DNA of 64,000 bases from Oceanobacillus iheyensis HTE831 (GTDB taxonomy: Bacteria; Bacillota; Bacilli; Bacillales; Amphibacillaceae). The notes under the pieces were generated by a model, which made no database searches, was not told where the DNA came from, and saw only the letters and a program-made list of their open reading frames with translations. Numbering within the stretch: position 1 is the first letter of the stretch; the number at the start of each line of letters is the position of its first letter. Position numbers and translations under genes: made by a program. The stretch lies in assembly GCF_000011245.1 (NCBI RefSeq), contig NC_004193.1, positions 722,501 to 786,500 of the forward strand, read 5' to 3'. Below are positions 53,242 through 63,590 of this stretch, piece by piece.

Positions 53242-53856
53242 ATGAAGTCAATCTATGAGAAAGCGTTAGGTAAAGATTACGATAACTTACATCCTGCTTT
53301 ACAAAAAAAGTTCGGATTAACAAGTGGTAGTAAAAAGATTGCTATCGGAACTGGAATTATGAAACGCATATGGGGAGGAAATATATTGATGAAACCCATA
53401 TTACGTATAGGGGTGACGAAGCACCTTACTTTTCCAGAAAGAGGAGAACATATCCCTTTTACACTAGAGAATGTAGCATATGAAAATGATCGCGGGGAAG
53501 AGTGTTTTGCTTGGATACGTCAATTTAACTTCAATAAACCACGGAATTTTGATGCGATTATGACATTTAACATGAAGAAAAATAATATTACGGATTATTT
53601 AGGACTGCACCATGACTTTATCTCTGATATTTCTTTACAAGTTTTAGATAATGGTGGAATTAAAATCACTTCTAGTCCGATACGATACAAACGAGTGACA
53701 TTACCAAAAGCTATTAATGGTCAAGCGGAAGTAATAGAATGGTATGATGATTCCACAGAGCAATTTCATATATTTGTAGAAGTCAAAAATCATTACTTTG
53801 GAACAATATTTGGTTATGAAGGAACTTTTTCAATTCAATATAAAACCATTAAATGA
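53242..53856 (+). CDS. DUF4166 domain protein (YndH-like)
   Basis: A 204-residue soluble protein with the DUF4166 layout: LHPALQKKFGL near the N-terminus, GTGIMKRIWGG, then GEECFAWIRQFNF and a C-terminal beta-rich part. The start at ATG 53242 is chosen because GGAGTGAG precedes it; it lies 4 bp after the SRPBCC gene's stop, so the two are coupled. Function unknown. Confidence 0.8.
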   Translation: MKSIYEKALGKDYDNLHPALQKKFGLTSGSKKIAIGTGIMKRIWGGNILMKPILRIGVTKHLTFPERGEHIPFTLENVAYENDRGEECFAWIRQFNFNKPRNFDAIMTFNMKKNNITDYLGLHHDFISDISLQVLDNGGIKITSSPIRYKRVTLPKAINGQAEVIEWYDDSTEQFHIFVEVKNHYFGTIFGYEGTFSIQYKTIK

Positions 53857-53908
53857 ATTTAATAGTTTCCTATTTTTATTATATACAAATGATTAATAAA
53901 CTGTTCGG

Positions 53909-53959
53909 ATTACAGAAAATTGGAAGACGGCGACTCCTGTGGAAAGCGCCGTCTGTAAT
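53909..53959. repeat. GACGGCGACTCCTG hairpin repeat, copy 1
   Basis: AGACGGCG (53925-53932) pairs with CGCCGTCT (53947-53954), and outer ATTACAG pairs with CTGTAAT. The words CGACTCCTG and CGTCTGTAATGAAAA recur in copy 2 at 60118-60214. It sits between the DUF4166 gene and yndJ. The rest of 53857-54095 shows only the yndJ leader. Confidence 0.75.
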
Positions 53960-54095
53960 GAAAATCAAATAACACAACATTCGGATCTTATACTAAATAT
54001 ATTAATTATAAAATTGATTCCAATTAATGAAATTCAAAATTATATGGTGCAAAGGAGGATCGCTCAATAAAAACAATACATAAAAGGTGAGATGA

Positions 54096-55769
54096 ATGAG
54101 AAACAGAATAATTTTTCAAACATGCATAGGTTTCCTATTTTGGCTAAGTTCTTTTCTTTTTATGGAAGTTACCACCATAGAGCGCTTGCTGATCTTTGGG
54201 ATTGCAGTAACAGTCCCACTGACATTTTTATTAACAGAAACTACGGATAGATACGGAAAACATTTTAAGGTTTATTCATTAGCAGTTAAGTTTTATCCAA
54301 TTGCTGCTATATTTGCAATTATTTCTTTTTTCTTTCCGTTAGGATTCATTTCAGGTTTATGGACGGTACCATGGCTGATTTGGGTGACGATGGTCTTTTT
54401 ATATGGGGTTCAAAGATTGATGGCGAGAGGGCTTCACTATATTGAGGAAGTAAGCATCGATATAGGTTTAATCTATTTACTTCTTGGGGGAGTATGGTTA
54501 AGTATATTCCGATTTGGGATCAATGTGTTGGATTTTGGTACAGTCATTATTAGCTTAACAGCAATACATTTTCATTTTTCCTCCTTTGTTACTCCCATAT
54601 TTGCAGGATTACTTGGTAGATTCTATAGACGCTACATAGGAATATCAAAACAATTTAAACTAATGTTGGTTGGAATTATGGTTAGTTCGCTTGGGATAGC
54701 AATCGGAATTACGATTTCAAGAGTCGTAGAATTTTTCTTTGTAGGAGTGTATGCGATTAGCTTATGGGGATATACATATTATTTAGTGTTTCGTTTATAT
54801 AACGTAGTAAAAAACAAGCTGGCTTATATATTACTTTCTATCTCTTCATTGACCTTAATAATGACAATGTTATTTGCGTCGATTTATGGGTTTGGGCGAA
54901 TGATAAGTATAGACTTTGTTACAATTCCACAAATGGTTGATTATCATGGTATAGCCAATGCCTTTATCTTTGTATTTCTTGGAGTGGTTGGTTGGCTCAT
55001 CGCTCAACCAAAAATGTATTTCATATCTTACGGAATACCTTTCAGTAATTTAAATGGAGAGAGAAAAATAGGGTCAGATTTTTTTCAACGCCATGATTAT
55101 ACTTCGACACAGGTTTATTCTGGTTTAGTTAATCGTTTAGAAGACTTCGATCAAACAGATTTCAATTCTAACAAGGTAAGTCCACGTATTAAACATTTTT
55201 ATGAGCAGACGATCGATTATGATTTATTATCATTAACTTATTGGCAAAAAGGATTCCATAAGCTATCAAATGTGTATAAAGCAATTAGTTCAAAAGTACA
55301 ACAAATTAATCTTCCTTCTCATGAAGATAAAGACGAGCTAACAGTAAAAAGTGAAATCATTGGTATTGATGATGTTAAAGATGGAAGAAAAGATGCTCGT
55401 GCATGGGTTCGAACTTCAAAAGTGACAGAAAAAGCGGTTTTTGTTGCTGCATATTCACACCATTCATTTGCTGAAAACAAATATGTAAACATAGCTTTGC
55501 CATTACCGTTTGGGCATATGACAGGGATTCTTCGTTTCGCAAACGGAATTGACGATGGATTAGAATTAACAAGTAAAGCCCGTTCGAAGAATAAAGGAGA
55601 TGAAGGTATATATTACGTAACTAAATGGTTTTCTGTTAAGCTTCCAATTAGTGAGCATTTTACAGTTTGGGAAGAGGAAGATTATTTGAAGGCGAGCCAT
55701 GAAATGTGGATACTTGGAAAGAAATTTTTGGCTATAGATTATATGATTCATCTTAAAATTCACCGTTAG
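54096..55769 (+). CDS. yndJ: YndJ family membrane protein
   Basis: A 557-residue protein whose N-terminal 310 residues hold about ten hydrophobic helices; the rest is a soluble domain with a polar core (NRLEDFDQTDFNSNKVSPRI) and a long C-terminal beta-rich part. Length and layout match Bacillus subtilis YndJ. AAAGGTGAG lies before the ATG. It follows the SRPBCC-DoxX and DUF4166 genes but is separated from them by the hairpin repeat. Function unknown. Confidence 0.85.
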   Translation: MRNRIIFQTCIGFLFWLSSFLFMEVTTIERLLIFGIAVTVPLTFLLTETTDRYGKHFKVYSLAVKFYPIAAIFAIISFFFPLGFISGLWTVPWLIWVTMVFLYGVQRLMARGLHYIEEVSIDIGLIYLLLGGVWLSIFRFGINVLDFGTVIISLTAIHFHFSSFVTPIFAGLLGRFYRRYIGISKQFKLMLVGIMVSSLGIAIGITISRVVEFFFVGVYAISLWGYTYYLVFRLYNVVKNKLAYILLSISSLTLIMTMLFASIYGFGRMISIDFVTIPQMVDYHGIANAFIFVFLGVVGWLIAQPKMYFISYGIPFSNLNGERKIGSDFFQRHDYTSTQVYSGLVNRLEDFDQTDFNSNKVSPRIKHFYEQTIDYDLLSLTYWQKGFHKLSNVYKAISSKVQQINLPSHEDKDELTVKSEIIGIDDVKDGRKDARAWVRTSKVTEKAVFVAAYSHHSFAENKYVNIALPLPFGHMTGILRFANGIDDGLELTSKARSKNKGDEGIYYVTKWFSVKLPISEHFTVWEEEDYLKASHEMWILGKKFLAIDYMIHLKIHR

Positions 55770-55808
55770 TTATGACTAACAGTTTAAGTAGTTCTGTTAA
55801 TAGAAGAC

Positions 55809-55855
55809 AAAAATAGAGCTTGTAGGATTCTCGAAATCCTACAAACTCTATTTCA
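55809..55855. terminator. Bidirectional terminator
   Basis: A 19-bp stem with one mismatch (55811-55829 with 55835-55853) between yndJ and the opposing protease pseudogene. Confidence 0.88.
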
Positions 55856-55859
55856 TATA

Positions 55860-58800
55860 TTAGGAAATGTCTAACATTTCTTTTACGTCATCCAAGGTTT
55901 TACCATTATGTTTTCGTGTCTTTTTAGGCACTTCTTTTACACCTGGATCAATTTTCAAAAAGTTAGCTGCAAGCAGTTCGAAATCTTTTTTGTCTCCTGT
56001 GCCATCAAAATTAAAATCGGCTGCTTGTTTATCACTGCCCCAATATTTTACCATTAAGAGGGCATCGATAATATCAATAACACTGTCTTGATTAATATCC
56101 CCAGCATCTTGTGTACGAAGAGGGAGTGATCTCCACGTACCCACAATCGAGTCTTCTCGCTGTTCATAGACATCAAAAGTTGTACGGACTGGGAAATGAC
56201 CCTGGGATTTTTACTTCTAAATCAAATGTTTCGTCTGTGACTGGTACTTGAATTGTAAAATCATTATCGTTTTCAATTGTCGCATCATATTTATTACCTT
56301 CGGCGTCAGTTGCCTGCATTTGGATCGATGCATTAGGAAATTCTTGACTACTATCATACTGACCATCTAAACCGAAGAAGCCTTGTGCTAAGATATTTCC
56401 TCTTACTTCGGAATAGTTGCGCAGCAATTCAGTGTTTTGGCCTTCATAATAACCTCTTAAGTTTGTTGTTTCTTCTTGTGTATTGGTATACGTTGTTGAA
56501 AGAGTAGGATTCTTTACGTAATTATTTCGGCCAAAATCCGCTTCTTTTCCTGTGAACGTAGCCACAGCTATCGGTATATCTCCGGTCACTTCTTGCTCGA
56601 TATCATTAATTGCTGTGGAAATGCTAATGTTATTTCTAGTATTGCTAATGGATTCCTCACTATATGTGATTGTTGGATCTCCATATGACTCGACATCTTC
56701 ATGGAGCTTCACATCTACTAATTGTAGTTGTTGTTTATCATAATTTAGCTGGAAGTTAGCCTCTTGTAACATTTCAACATTATGAGCAGTTAAGGTGAAT
56801 TCTACTTCTTCATCTACTGTTATTTCTTTTTTGTTTGACGATACAGTGGAATACGGTGTCCCTTCTTTGACAAAATTATGCATATAAGGGCCGCCTTGAT
56901 TAAAGTTTCCTACCGAATCATAGCTGAAGAAACCAACCGGAGCTCTCTCTAATATTGGAGCCATAGCAATTTCATCCGTTATATTCCCTGTATTATCCGG
57001 AGTTAGTACGCCGCCTGGGAAGGCAGATCCCCAATAATACACGACATTATTACTTGATTGGTCAATATCAAAACCGGCATCTTGCATCTTGCTAATGGTT
57101 GGATCTATTATATTCATCGAGAATAGTAAATACTATTAAAACCAGCATTAATTGTAACCTGTTGTCCTTCTGGGATTCCTGTAGGATCAAATGTTCCAAC
57201 TAACCCTAACTCTTTATCTGTCGCTCCATCGACAAGGATAATACTCATTTTTTCCATTGGAGACCGTAAGACAAAGTTAATTGGAGTATAAAGGTAAACC
57301 GATTCGAACTGATTATTTTCTTTTGTTGAGAAGTTATATGCCTCGATAGATTCTATTCCTCTCTCGGATACACGAATCGCAAATGGTATTTGGTAGGTTT
57401 CCGATGAATCTTCGACATTTTCATAATGAATATATCCTTCATAGTAGCCTTTTTCACTTGATGCAGGAACACTTAAGGATGCTTTTATTTTTTTCGTTTA
57501 CCCTGATTTGATTTTCACATTATTCTTTATCGAGAAGTTCACTTTGTTTTCTTCTGGATCTAATGATTGATTGGTAAACTCGACATTCCCCTTCAATACT
57601 TTATCTTGATCACCTGCGTTCGTAATCTCTAACTCTTTCTTCAATTTCAAATCTTTCTTGTCGACATACTTTAAGCCGAAACTCATTCCACCTGTTATTT
57701 CTTCAATCTCTACTTCATTGCCATTCTCTAAATTGGTTGTTTCATCGATCACTTGGAAATTCAAATCTGAATGAACAGCTTCATACGGATCTACTCTTCC
57801 AGCACCCACTTCATAAACACTATAATCACCGTTTAATGGATCAGCAGTATTCATTAATAGCGAGCGAACATCTTCTGGTTCGTATTGATCATTTGATTGT
57901 AGGAGAAGAGCGGCAATTCCAGCAATATGTGGAGAAGCCATCGATGTTCCAGACAATCGCTGATAAGCAAATGTATACGTTCCATTTTCCTGATCATTAA
58001 TATAGGATGGAACAGTTGATTGTATATTGACACCGGGAGCTACAATTTCCGGCTTTATATCATAATTCACTTTCGAAGGACCACGTGAACTAAATTCTGC
58101 TAATCTATCTCCTTCAGTTGTAATAGCGTCTAAATTACTAAATGTAAAGGTCTCATCTGTCTCAAGAATTCCTTTTAGCGCTTCACCATCATCTTTTGTT
58201 AAAGAAAAGGTAGGAATATAATCTACACCTTCAGCAAGATAGCTAGGAATATGTCCTTCATCGACATTATTATAAAGAAGGATCGCTTCTGCACCTTGTT
58301 CTTTTGTCGTCGTAATCTTGTCCACAAAAGGAATTTCTCCTCTGCTTATCAATGCAATTTTTCCTTCGACACTCGGACTGTCATTATAATCAGACGCTCT
58401 ACCAAAACCTACATCCACAATTGGTAGATTCGTATCTACTAATGATGATAGATCATCATCAAAATGCTTCGCCATCAGTTGTAAATCAACTGTCTCTGAA
58501 CCGTATGCACCGTCGAATGTTGCAATATCAACCGGAACATCACTAGCTCCTACGGTTAACGCTAGAGAAGCTGTTCCTGGTGATCCTAAGGTGAAATCCT
58601 GATTACCTGCATTTCCAGCCGATACAACGGCAGTGACACCACTTAACACAGCATTATTAACTGCTACACTCGTAGGGAATAGAGGATCATTTACCATTGC
58701 TCCTAATGACAGATTAATGACATCCATCCCTTCCGCTATTGCACGATCAATACCAGCAATAACATTTTCACTTGTACCACTTCCGTACGGGCCGAGAACT

Positions 58801-59720
58801 CTATAACCATATAAATCTACCTCAGGCGCAACACCTTTAATACGATGTTCACTGGAATTATCTCCTTCGCCAGCAATGGTTCCTGCAACATGTGTACCAT
58901 GCTCTGTATAATAAGAATTGCTTCCGTTGTACTCTGGTTGTTCCGAATCTATCCAATCTTGATAGGTTGTTTCCATCGGGTCATTGTCGTCATCTACCAT
59001 ATCGTATCCACCTGCATAGACTCCCTCTAAATCTGGATGATTGTAGTCAATACCAGTATCCAATACCCCGACCTTTATACCTTCACCTGTATATCCTTCT
59101 GTATGTAACTTATCAATTTGTAAATATGGAATACTTTCCATCATATAAGGCTCAATTTGTTCTTTATCTAATTTTTCTTCCTTAATTGGAGGGTCTATCT
59201 TCACCTCTACGTCGCTCCAAATGGCTCGCACGACGTCAAAATTCAATACTTCTTTAATTTTATTGGCAGGAAGTTCGACTGCGATACCATTCATCGCATT
59301 TTTATAAGACTTGCCAAGTGTATATTGGTTGCTGCTCTTACCTTTAAACATCGATGCAATGTTGTCCTTAAATTGTTGTTGATCTTCTTCTACATCGGAT
59401 TTTGCTTTTTTAGAAGAAATCCGTTGACCTTTTAGTTCTGACTCCATTACTGCAATTTTCTCTGGGTGATGATCAAGTTGAATAATCACTTTCACTTGTT
59501 CCTCACTTTTAAGGTCTATGTCACGTGATAGAAAAAGACCTTCTTGTTCTACTGATTGCAACTGCTTATAATTTTCTTTTTGTTCTGGTGTTAGATCTGA
59601 TAGTACAGATTCTAGCGATTGTTGATTGTTTGCTAGAGTTTTCGTACCTGGTAGATTCACTAACGAAAACACTAGGGCTGCAATCATTATTATTGATACT
59701 ATTTTTCTATGAGCTTTCAC
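55860..59720 (-). pseudogene. Secreted subtilase (Vpr-like) with cohesin-like and dockerin regions, broken by three lesions
   Basis: Read on the minus strand, about 1287 codons form one coherent protein: signal peptide, I9 propeptide (VIIQLDHHPEKIAVME), S8 catalytic domain with Asp in GVLDTGIDYNHPDL, His in HGTHVAGTIAG and Ser in LSGTSMASPHIAGI, a PA insert, then C-terminal beta domains, a cohesin-like domain (KKEITVDEEVEFTLTAHNVE) and a dockerin-like pair of calcium loops (DINQDSVIDIIDALLMVKYW and DFNFDGTGDKKDFELL). It is broken at TAA 57498-57500 (same frame continues), by a -1 shift near 57118 and by one extra C in the run at 56200-56202. The first 740 residues, with the whole catalytic domain, could still be made. 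Confidence 0.88.
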
Positions 59721-59744
59721 TTCGAATCCCTCCTATAATGTTGT

Positions 59745-59758
59745 TGTAAACGCTTTAA
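59745..59758 (-). promoter_or_regulatory. cre site candidate upstream of the protease
   Basis: TGTAAACGCTTTAA matches the CcpA consensus at 13 of 14 positions and keeps the central CG. It lies 25 nt before the start codon, where binding would repress, fitting carbon-repressed secreted protease genes. Confidence 0.65.
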
Positions 59759-60276
59759 GTGTATCACAGCAATTTGCTATTGCGTATTGGGAAAACACGA
59801 TAGGTACAAAGATAGATTAAACCTTCTATACCTTGCATGATAGTCTACTATTTTACTAGAGGGGAATGTGCAATATAAGGGAAAAAACGGGCTTTTAAGC
59901 ATTAATTACCGATAATTATTATTATTGTCATGATGAATAAATATTGGGAAAATTTTAATGAAAAATGATAGGAATGTATTTAAGAAGAAGGGGGCATCGG
60001 AAGGCGAACGATGTAATGAGGATACTTGGAAGTAATTTTTTAACGTTAGATTACAGCATTCGTCGTATTAACTGGGAGTTAATTAGATTATAAATAATAG
60101 GCTTTGATGGTAATCGGAGACGACGACTCCTGCAGGTTCAGCTAACTTTTAAACGTGTGCTTCTTTTAAAGTTAGCTGAAGTCATCCTGCTAAAAAGCGT
60201 CGTCTGTAATGAAAAACAAACAAAGCAACAATCACATTCTTACACAAGATCTTATAATGATAGTTAACTTTATGAA
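59759..60276. other. Intergenic region with a compound hairpin repeat
   Basis: No gene seen. The right part carries hairpin repeat copy 2; the left part is AT-rich promoter DNA of the protease gene. Confidence 0.5.
60118..60214. repeat. GACGACGACTCCTG hairpin repeat, copy 2 with inserted inner hairpin
   Basis: Outer AGACGACG (60118-60125) pairs with CGTCGTCT (60198-60205), then GTAATGAAAAACAAA as in copy 1. Between CTCCTGCAGG and the closing arm lies a second perfect 13-bp hairpin (60137-60149 with 60168-60180) that copy 1 lacks. Confidence 0.75.
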
Positions 60277-60798
60277 TTACTCCCAGTTATCTTCAATAAA
60301 CTCATCTCTACCAGATTTGGCTCGATCTTCTTCATATTCTTCTTTATTCTTTTTATAAAAATCTTGATGATATTCTTCAGCCGGATAAAAAGGAGTGGCT
60401 GGTTTAATCTCTGTTACAATTGGTTTCGAAAAACGTCCGCTAGTTGCAAGTTCTTCTTTCGAGGCTTCAGCTAATCCCCATTGTTCTTTCGTATGATAAA
60501 AAATCGCAGCTCGATATTGTTCTCCTCGATCCTGGAATTGACCACCATCATCAGTTGGGTCTATTTGCTTCCAATATAAATCGAGTATCGTATTATAATC
60601 GATGATTGCATCATCATATGTAATTTCAACAGCTTCATAATGTCCAGTATTACCTTTTTTTACTTGTTCATAAGTAGGGTTTATAACTTTTCCACCAGTA
60701 TATCCAGATATAACCTGATGAACGCCGTCCCATTGATCAAAAGGCTTAACCATGCACCAGAAACATCCTCCTGCAAATGTTGCTTTTTGTAATGTCAT
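60277..60798 (-). CDS. msrA: Peptide methionine-S-sulfoxide reductase
   Basis: A 173-residue cytosolic repair enzyme that reduces the S-isomer of methionine sulfoxide using thioredoxin. The catalytic Cys12 lies in GGCFWC, and [10 protein letters not shown] near the C-terminus is the conserved substrate-site region. Two ATGs stand in tandem; I use the second, 6 nt after GGAGG. MsrB is not adjacent. Confidence 0.95.
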   Translation of the reverse strand: MTLQKATFAGGCFWCMVKPFDQWDGVHQVISGYTGGKVINPTYEQVKKGNTGHYEAVEITYDDAIIDYNTILDLYWKQIDPTDDGGQFQDRGEQYRAAIFYHTKEQWGLAEASKEELATSGRFSKPIVTEIKPATPFYPAEEYHQDFYKKNKEEYEEDRAKSGRDEFIEDNWE

Positions 60799-60882
60799 CA
60801 TATACCTCCTTAATTATTTTCAAACCGTTACTATTTTAGTAGAATAAACTTAATATAACACAATCAAAGATTGGGTGACAGT

Positions 60883-61440
60883 ATGGAAGAACCGTTTGTT
60901 CATAAGATTATTAATCAAGGTCAATTCATTGAAAATGAGATGTATCTATCAAAAAAAGGGTTCATTGAGAACAACAGAGAACCATTAAAAAAATCAGACT
61001 TAGACAAAGCGATTTCTGCTTTTCCTATTAAGCATTATTCCAATCCAGACAATGAAGCTCTGTTCAGCGAGAGAGTTGGAGAAAAGAAGGAGAATTTCTC
61101 CATACTAGAGATGGACGAGTTTTCTGTATTTATCGGAGATATTTATCAATTAGGAGAAGCGATAATCCAAGTCTCTCAACCCGGAATTGTAAAGAGGGAA
61201 GAAGTGGAGAATGGATTTCGTACGGGCTGGTATTTTCGAGTGATTAAAGAAGGAACGGTCCGACCTGAAACGGATCTTGTACTACAGGAACGTCCATATC
61301 CGCAATTTTCTATTGCAGCTTGTTCGGAAATTATGTATATGAACCGAGATGATTTATGGGCTGCAGATGATTTGTTTCAATGTGAAGCTTTAGGCCATAC
61401 GTGGAGAAAAGCTTTGAGGAAGCGTTTAAGAGGCTATTGA
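60883..61440 (+). CDS. MOSC domain protein
   Basis: A 185-residue protein with the MOSC beta-barrel found in molybdenum-cofactor sulfurases and YiiM-like hydroxylaminopurine reductases. Visible blocks are FSILEMDEFSVFIGDIYQLG, IIQVSQPG and FRTGWYFRVIKEG. It lacks the other enzyme domains, so it is the stand-alone YiiM/YflK-like form, probably acting on N-hydroxylated bases or similar. The ATG at 60883 is preferred to a TTG four codons earlier; the ribosome site is weak (GGGTGA). Its stop lies 17 bp before the ogt start. Confidence 0.85.
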   Translation: MEEPFVHKIINQGQFIENEMYLSKKGFIENNREPLKKSDLDKAISAFPIKHYSNPDNEALFSERVGEKKENFSILEMDEFSVFIGDIYQLGEAIIQVSQPGIVKREEVENGFRTGWYFRVIKEGTVRPETDLVLQERPYPQFSIAACSEIMYMNRDDLWAADDLFQCEALGHTWRKALRKRLRGY

Positions 61441-61457
61441 ATAGGAGGGAACGTGTC

Positions 61458-61961
61458 ATGAACAACGTGCTATATTATTCAAAAATTACGTTTGATAATG
61501 GAAGTATATGGGTTTTAGGAACGGATAAAGATATCTATTATATAGGAGGATATAATTCAGGATTTAATGATTTGTCATTATGGGCTAAGAAAAAATATCC
61601 TGCTTATGAACTGATTGGTGACGATCAAATTTTAGAAACCGCAGTAGAGGAAATGAAGAGTTATTTTGATGGAAAACTTACAGACTTTTCTTTTGAAGTC
61701 GATTATTCTTATGGCACCCCTTTTCAACAGAAGGTTTGGCATGCTTTACAAGAAGTTCCTTATGGTGAAACGGTTACGTATACTGACATTGCTAATCAAA
61801 TAGGAAGACCCGATGCAGTGAGAGCAGTAGCTGGTGCAATTGGTGCAAATCAACTATTGATAGCCATTCCCTGCCATCGTGTTATTGGGAAGAACGGAAA
61901 GTTAGTCGGTTATCGAGGCGGCATCGAAATGAAAGAATCATTATTAAAATTAGAGTCATAG
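61458..61961 (+). CDS. ogt: Methylated-DNA-protein-cysteine methyltransferase
   Basis: A 167-residue suicide repair protein that takes methyl groups from O6-methylguanine. The acceptor Cys139 lies in IAIPCHRVIGKNG, with the C-terminal GYRGGIEMKESLL and an upstream helix-turn-helix region TYTDIANQIGRPDAVRAVAG. I start at ATG 61458, 8 nt after GGAGGG. It follows the MOSC gene closely; both counter damaged bases. A terminator overlaps its stop. Confidence 0.95.
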   Translation: MNNVLYYSKITFDNGSIWVLGTDKDIYYIGGYNSGFNDLSLWAKKKYPAYELIGDDQILETAVEEMKSYFDGKLTDFSFEVDYSYGTPFQQKVWHALQEVPYGETVTYTDIANQIGRPDAVRAVAGAIGANQLLIAIPCHRVIGKNGKLVGYRGGIEMKESLLKLES

Positions 61962-61988
61962 GCGGTGGTCTATGACTCTATTCTTTTG
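61951..61988 (+). terminator. Rho-independent terminator
   Basis: TAGAGTCATAG pairs with CTATGACTCTA (11 bp) around 8 nt, then TTCTTTT. The left arm includes the ogt stop codon. The rest of the gap to 62240 shows no feature. Confidence 0.85.
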
Positions 61989-62240
61989 ATAAGAAAGTAA
62001 AAAGATTTGGTACTACAACTAACCGTAAACAGAACGGCTACGGACAACTTCAACTCACCCACATAAACAGACGACTTCACAAAAACGCACATCATTCTTT
62101 ATAAAATTGTTCGATCATTCGATGCGCCTTGCCTCTATGTTTGAATGATAATAAGAGGGGAATCAGGTATAGAAGTATTTTATCATTCATACGTTTGAAG
62201 AAGATAAGTATTACGTATCTAGGAAGAGGAAGGTGTAGCT

Positions 62241-63494
62241 ATGGAAGATCCGAATCTAGAAGCAAATAGACAGGATAAGAAGTCGTTTATTCAAAAAGTG
62301 AAATCTGTTGGACCAGGTGCAATTATTGCTGCTTCATTTATAGGGCCTGGAACGGTAACTACTTCTACACAGGCTGGAGCAAGTTTCGGTTATGCATTAA
62401 TTTGGGCGGTTCTATTCTCCATTTTGGCAACCATTGTTTTACAAGAAATGTCTGCACGTTTAGGTATTATTTCAAAGAAAGGATTAGCTGAAGCTGCTAG
62501 AGATCAATTTAACCATCCTGCAATAAAATATCCGATTATTGGATTCATCATTATGGCAATATACGTGGGCTGTACTGCATATATGAGTGGTGATTTAAGA
62601 GGAACATCGTTAGGATTAGAGGCCTTAACAGGGGTTTCCATCAATATTATAGGACCAATTGTCGGAATTTTAATACTTTTACTTGGGTTAAGTGGCAGCT
62701 ATAAATTGATTGAAAAATTAATGGTGTTCTTTGTTGTTTTAATGAGCATTATTTTTATCACTACCATGTTTATAGCTCAGCCTGATATAGGTGGAGTGTT
62801 GTCCGGAATGTTTGTACCATCTATTCCCGTTGGTTCAATTATTACAATTATAGCATTAATAGGAACGACTGTTGTACCATATAACTTATTTATCCACTCT
62901 TCATCCGTACAAGAAAGATGGTCGCGACCTGAACAATTGAAGGATTCACGAAGAGACATTTATTTTTCCATTGGTGTTGGTGGTTTGATTACGATTGCAA
63001 TCGTAATTACATCAGGAACACTGATGCGAGGAGTGGAAGTTGGCAGTGTGATAGATTTAGCAATACAATTAGAACCTTTACTTGGTGGATTTGCGGAATC
63101 ATTTTTAGCTATCGGGATTTTTTCTGCCGGATTTTCTTCAGCTACAGCATCTGCATTAGGTGCTGCCATTACGGTAAGTAGTATGTTGAAATGGGAAAAT
63201 GGAATGAAAAATTGGAAATTTAAAGCTGTATTCTCTTCCGTAATTATCATTGGTATCCTGTCCTTTGTATTTCGATTTGAGCCATTAGACGTTTTATTAT
63301 TCGCTCAAGCGTTAAATGGTATATTACTACCTAGTATTGCGATTTTATTAATAGTTATAATGAATAATAAAAAATTACTAGGAAGCTATGCAAACTCCAC
63401 GATCATTAATATAATTGGAATAGTAGTTGTTGTTATTTGTACTGGGCTAGGGATTTACAGTCTAGTTACAGCAATACAGGGATTCATTGGATAA
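62241..63494 (+). CDS. Nramp family metal transporter with altered metal-site motifs
   Basis: A 417-residue membrane protein with 11 helices of the Nramp family. In helix 1 the canonical DPGN metal motif is replaced by GPGT (FIGPGTVTTS, residues 33-42). In helix 6 the MPHN motif reads VPYN (residues 212-215). It otherwise keeps the family order (QAGASFGY, FIHSSSVQERW). GGAAGAGGAAG precedes the ATG. Either it carries a different ion from Mn2+, as the NRMT and YcsG-like branches may, or it is a non-canonical solute carrier. No MntR box is visible. Confidence 0.88.
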   Translation: MEDPNLEANRQDKKSFIQKVKSVGPGAIIAASFIGPGTVTTSTQAGASFGYALIWAVLFSILATIVLQEMSARLGIISKKGLAEAARDQFNHPAIKYPIIGFIIMAIYVGCTAYMSGDLRGTSLGLEALTGVSINIIGPIVGILILLLGLSGSYKLIEKLMVFFVVLMSIIFITTMFIAQPDIGGVLSGMFVPSIPVGSIITIIALIGTTVVPYNLFIHSSSVQERWSRPEQLKDSRRDIYFSIGVGGLITIAIVITSGTLMRGVEVGSVIDLAIQLEPLLGGFAESFLAIGIFSAGFSSATASALGAAITVSSMLKWENGMKNWKFKAVFSSVIIIGILSFVFRFEPLDVLLFAQALNGILLPSIAILLIVIMNNKKLLGSYANSTIINIIGIVVVVICTGLGIYSLVTAIQGFIG

Positions 63495-63590
63495 AGATTG
63501 ATATGAGCATGTCACCTGGTAGGATGGCATGTTGTCGTCCATGTATGCTAGATTAGAAAGATTACATGAATGAGTAGAGGAGGATTTCCC

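Noticed and set aside
55860..57117. Separate cohesin and dockerin genes next to the protease
   Set aside because: The pieces join to the protease through single-base shifts, lack ribosome sites and read as one protein, so they are parts of one broken gene.
63499..63535. Terminator after the Nramp gene
   Set aside because: CATGTCA can pair with TGGCATG, but the stem is only 7 bp and no T-run follows.
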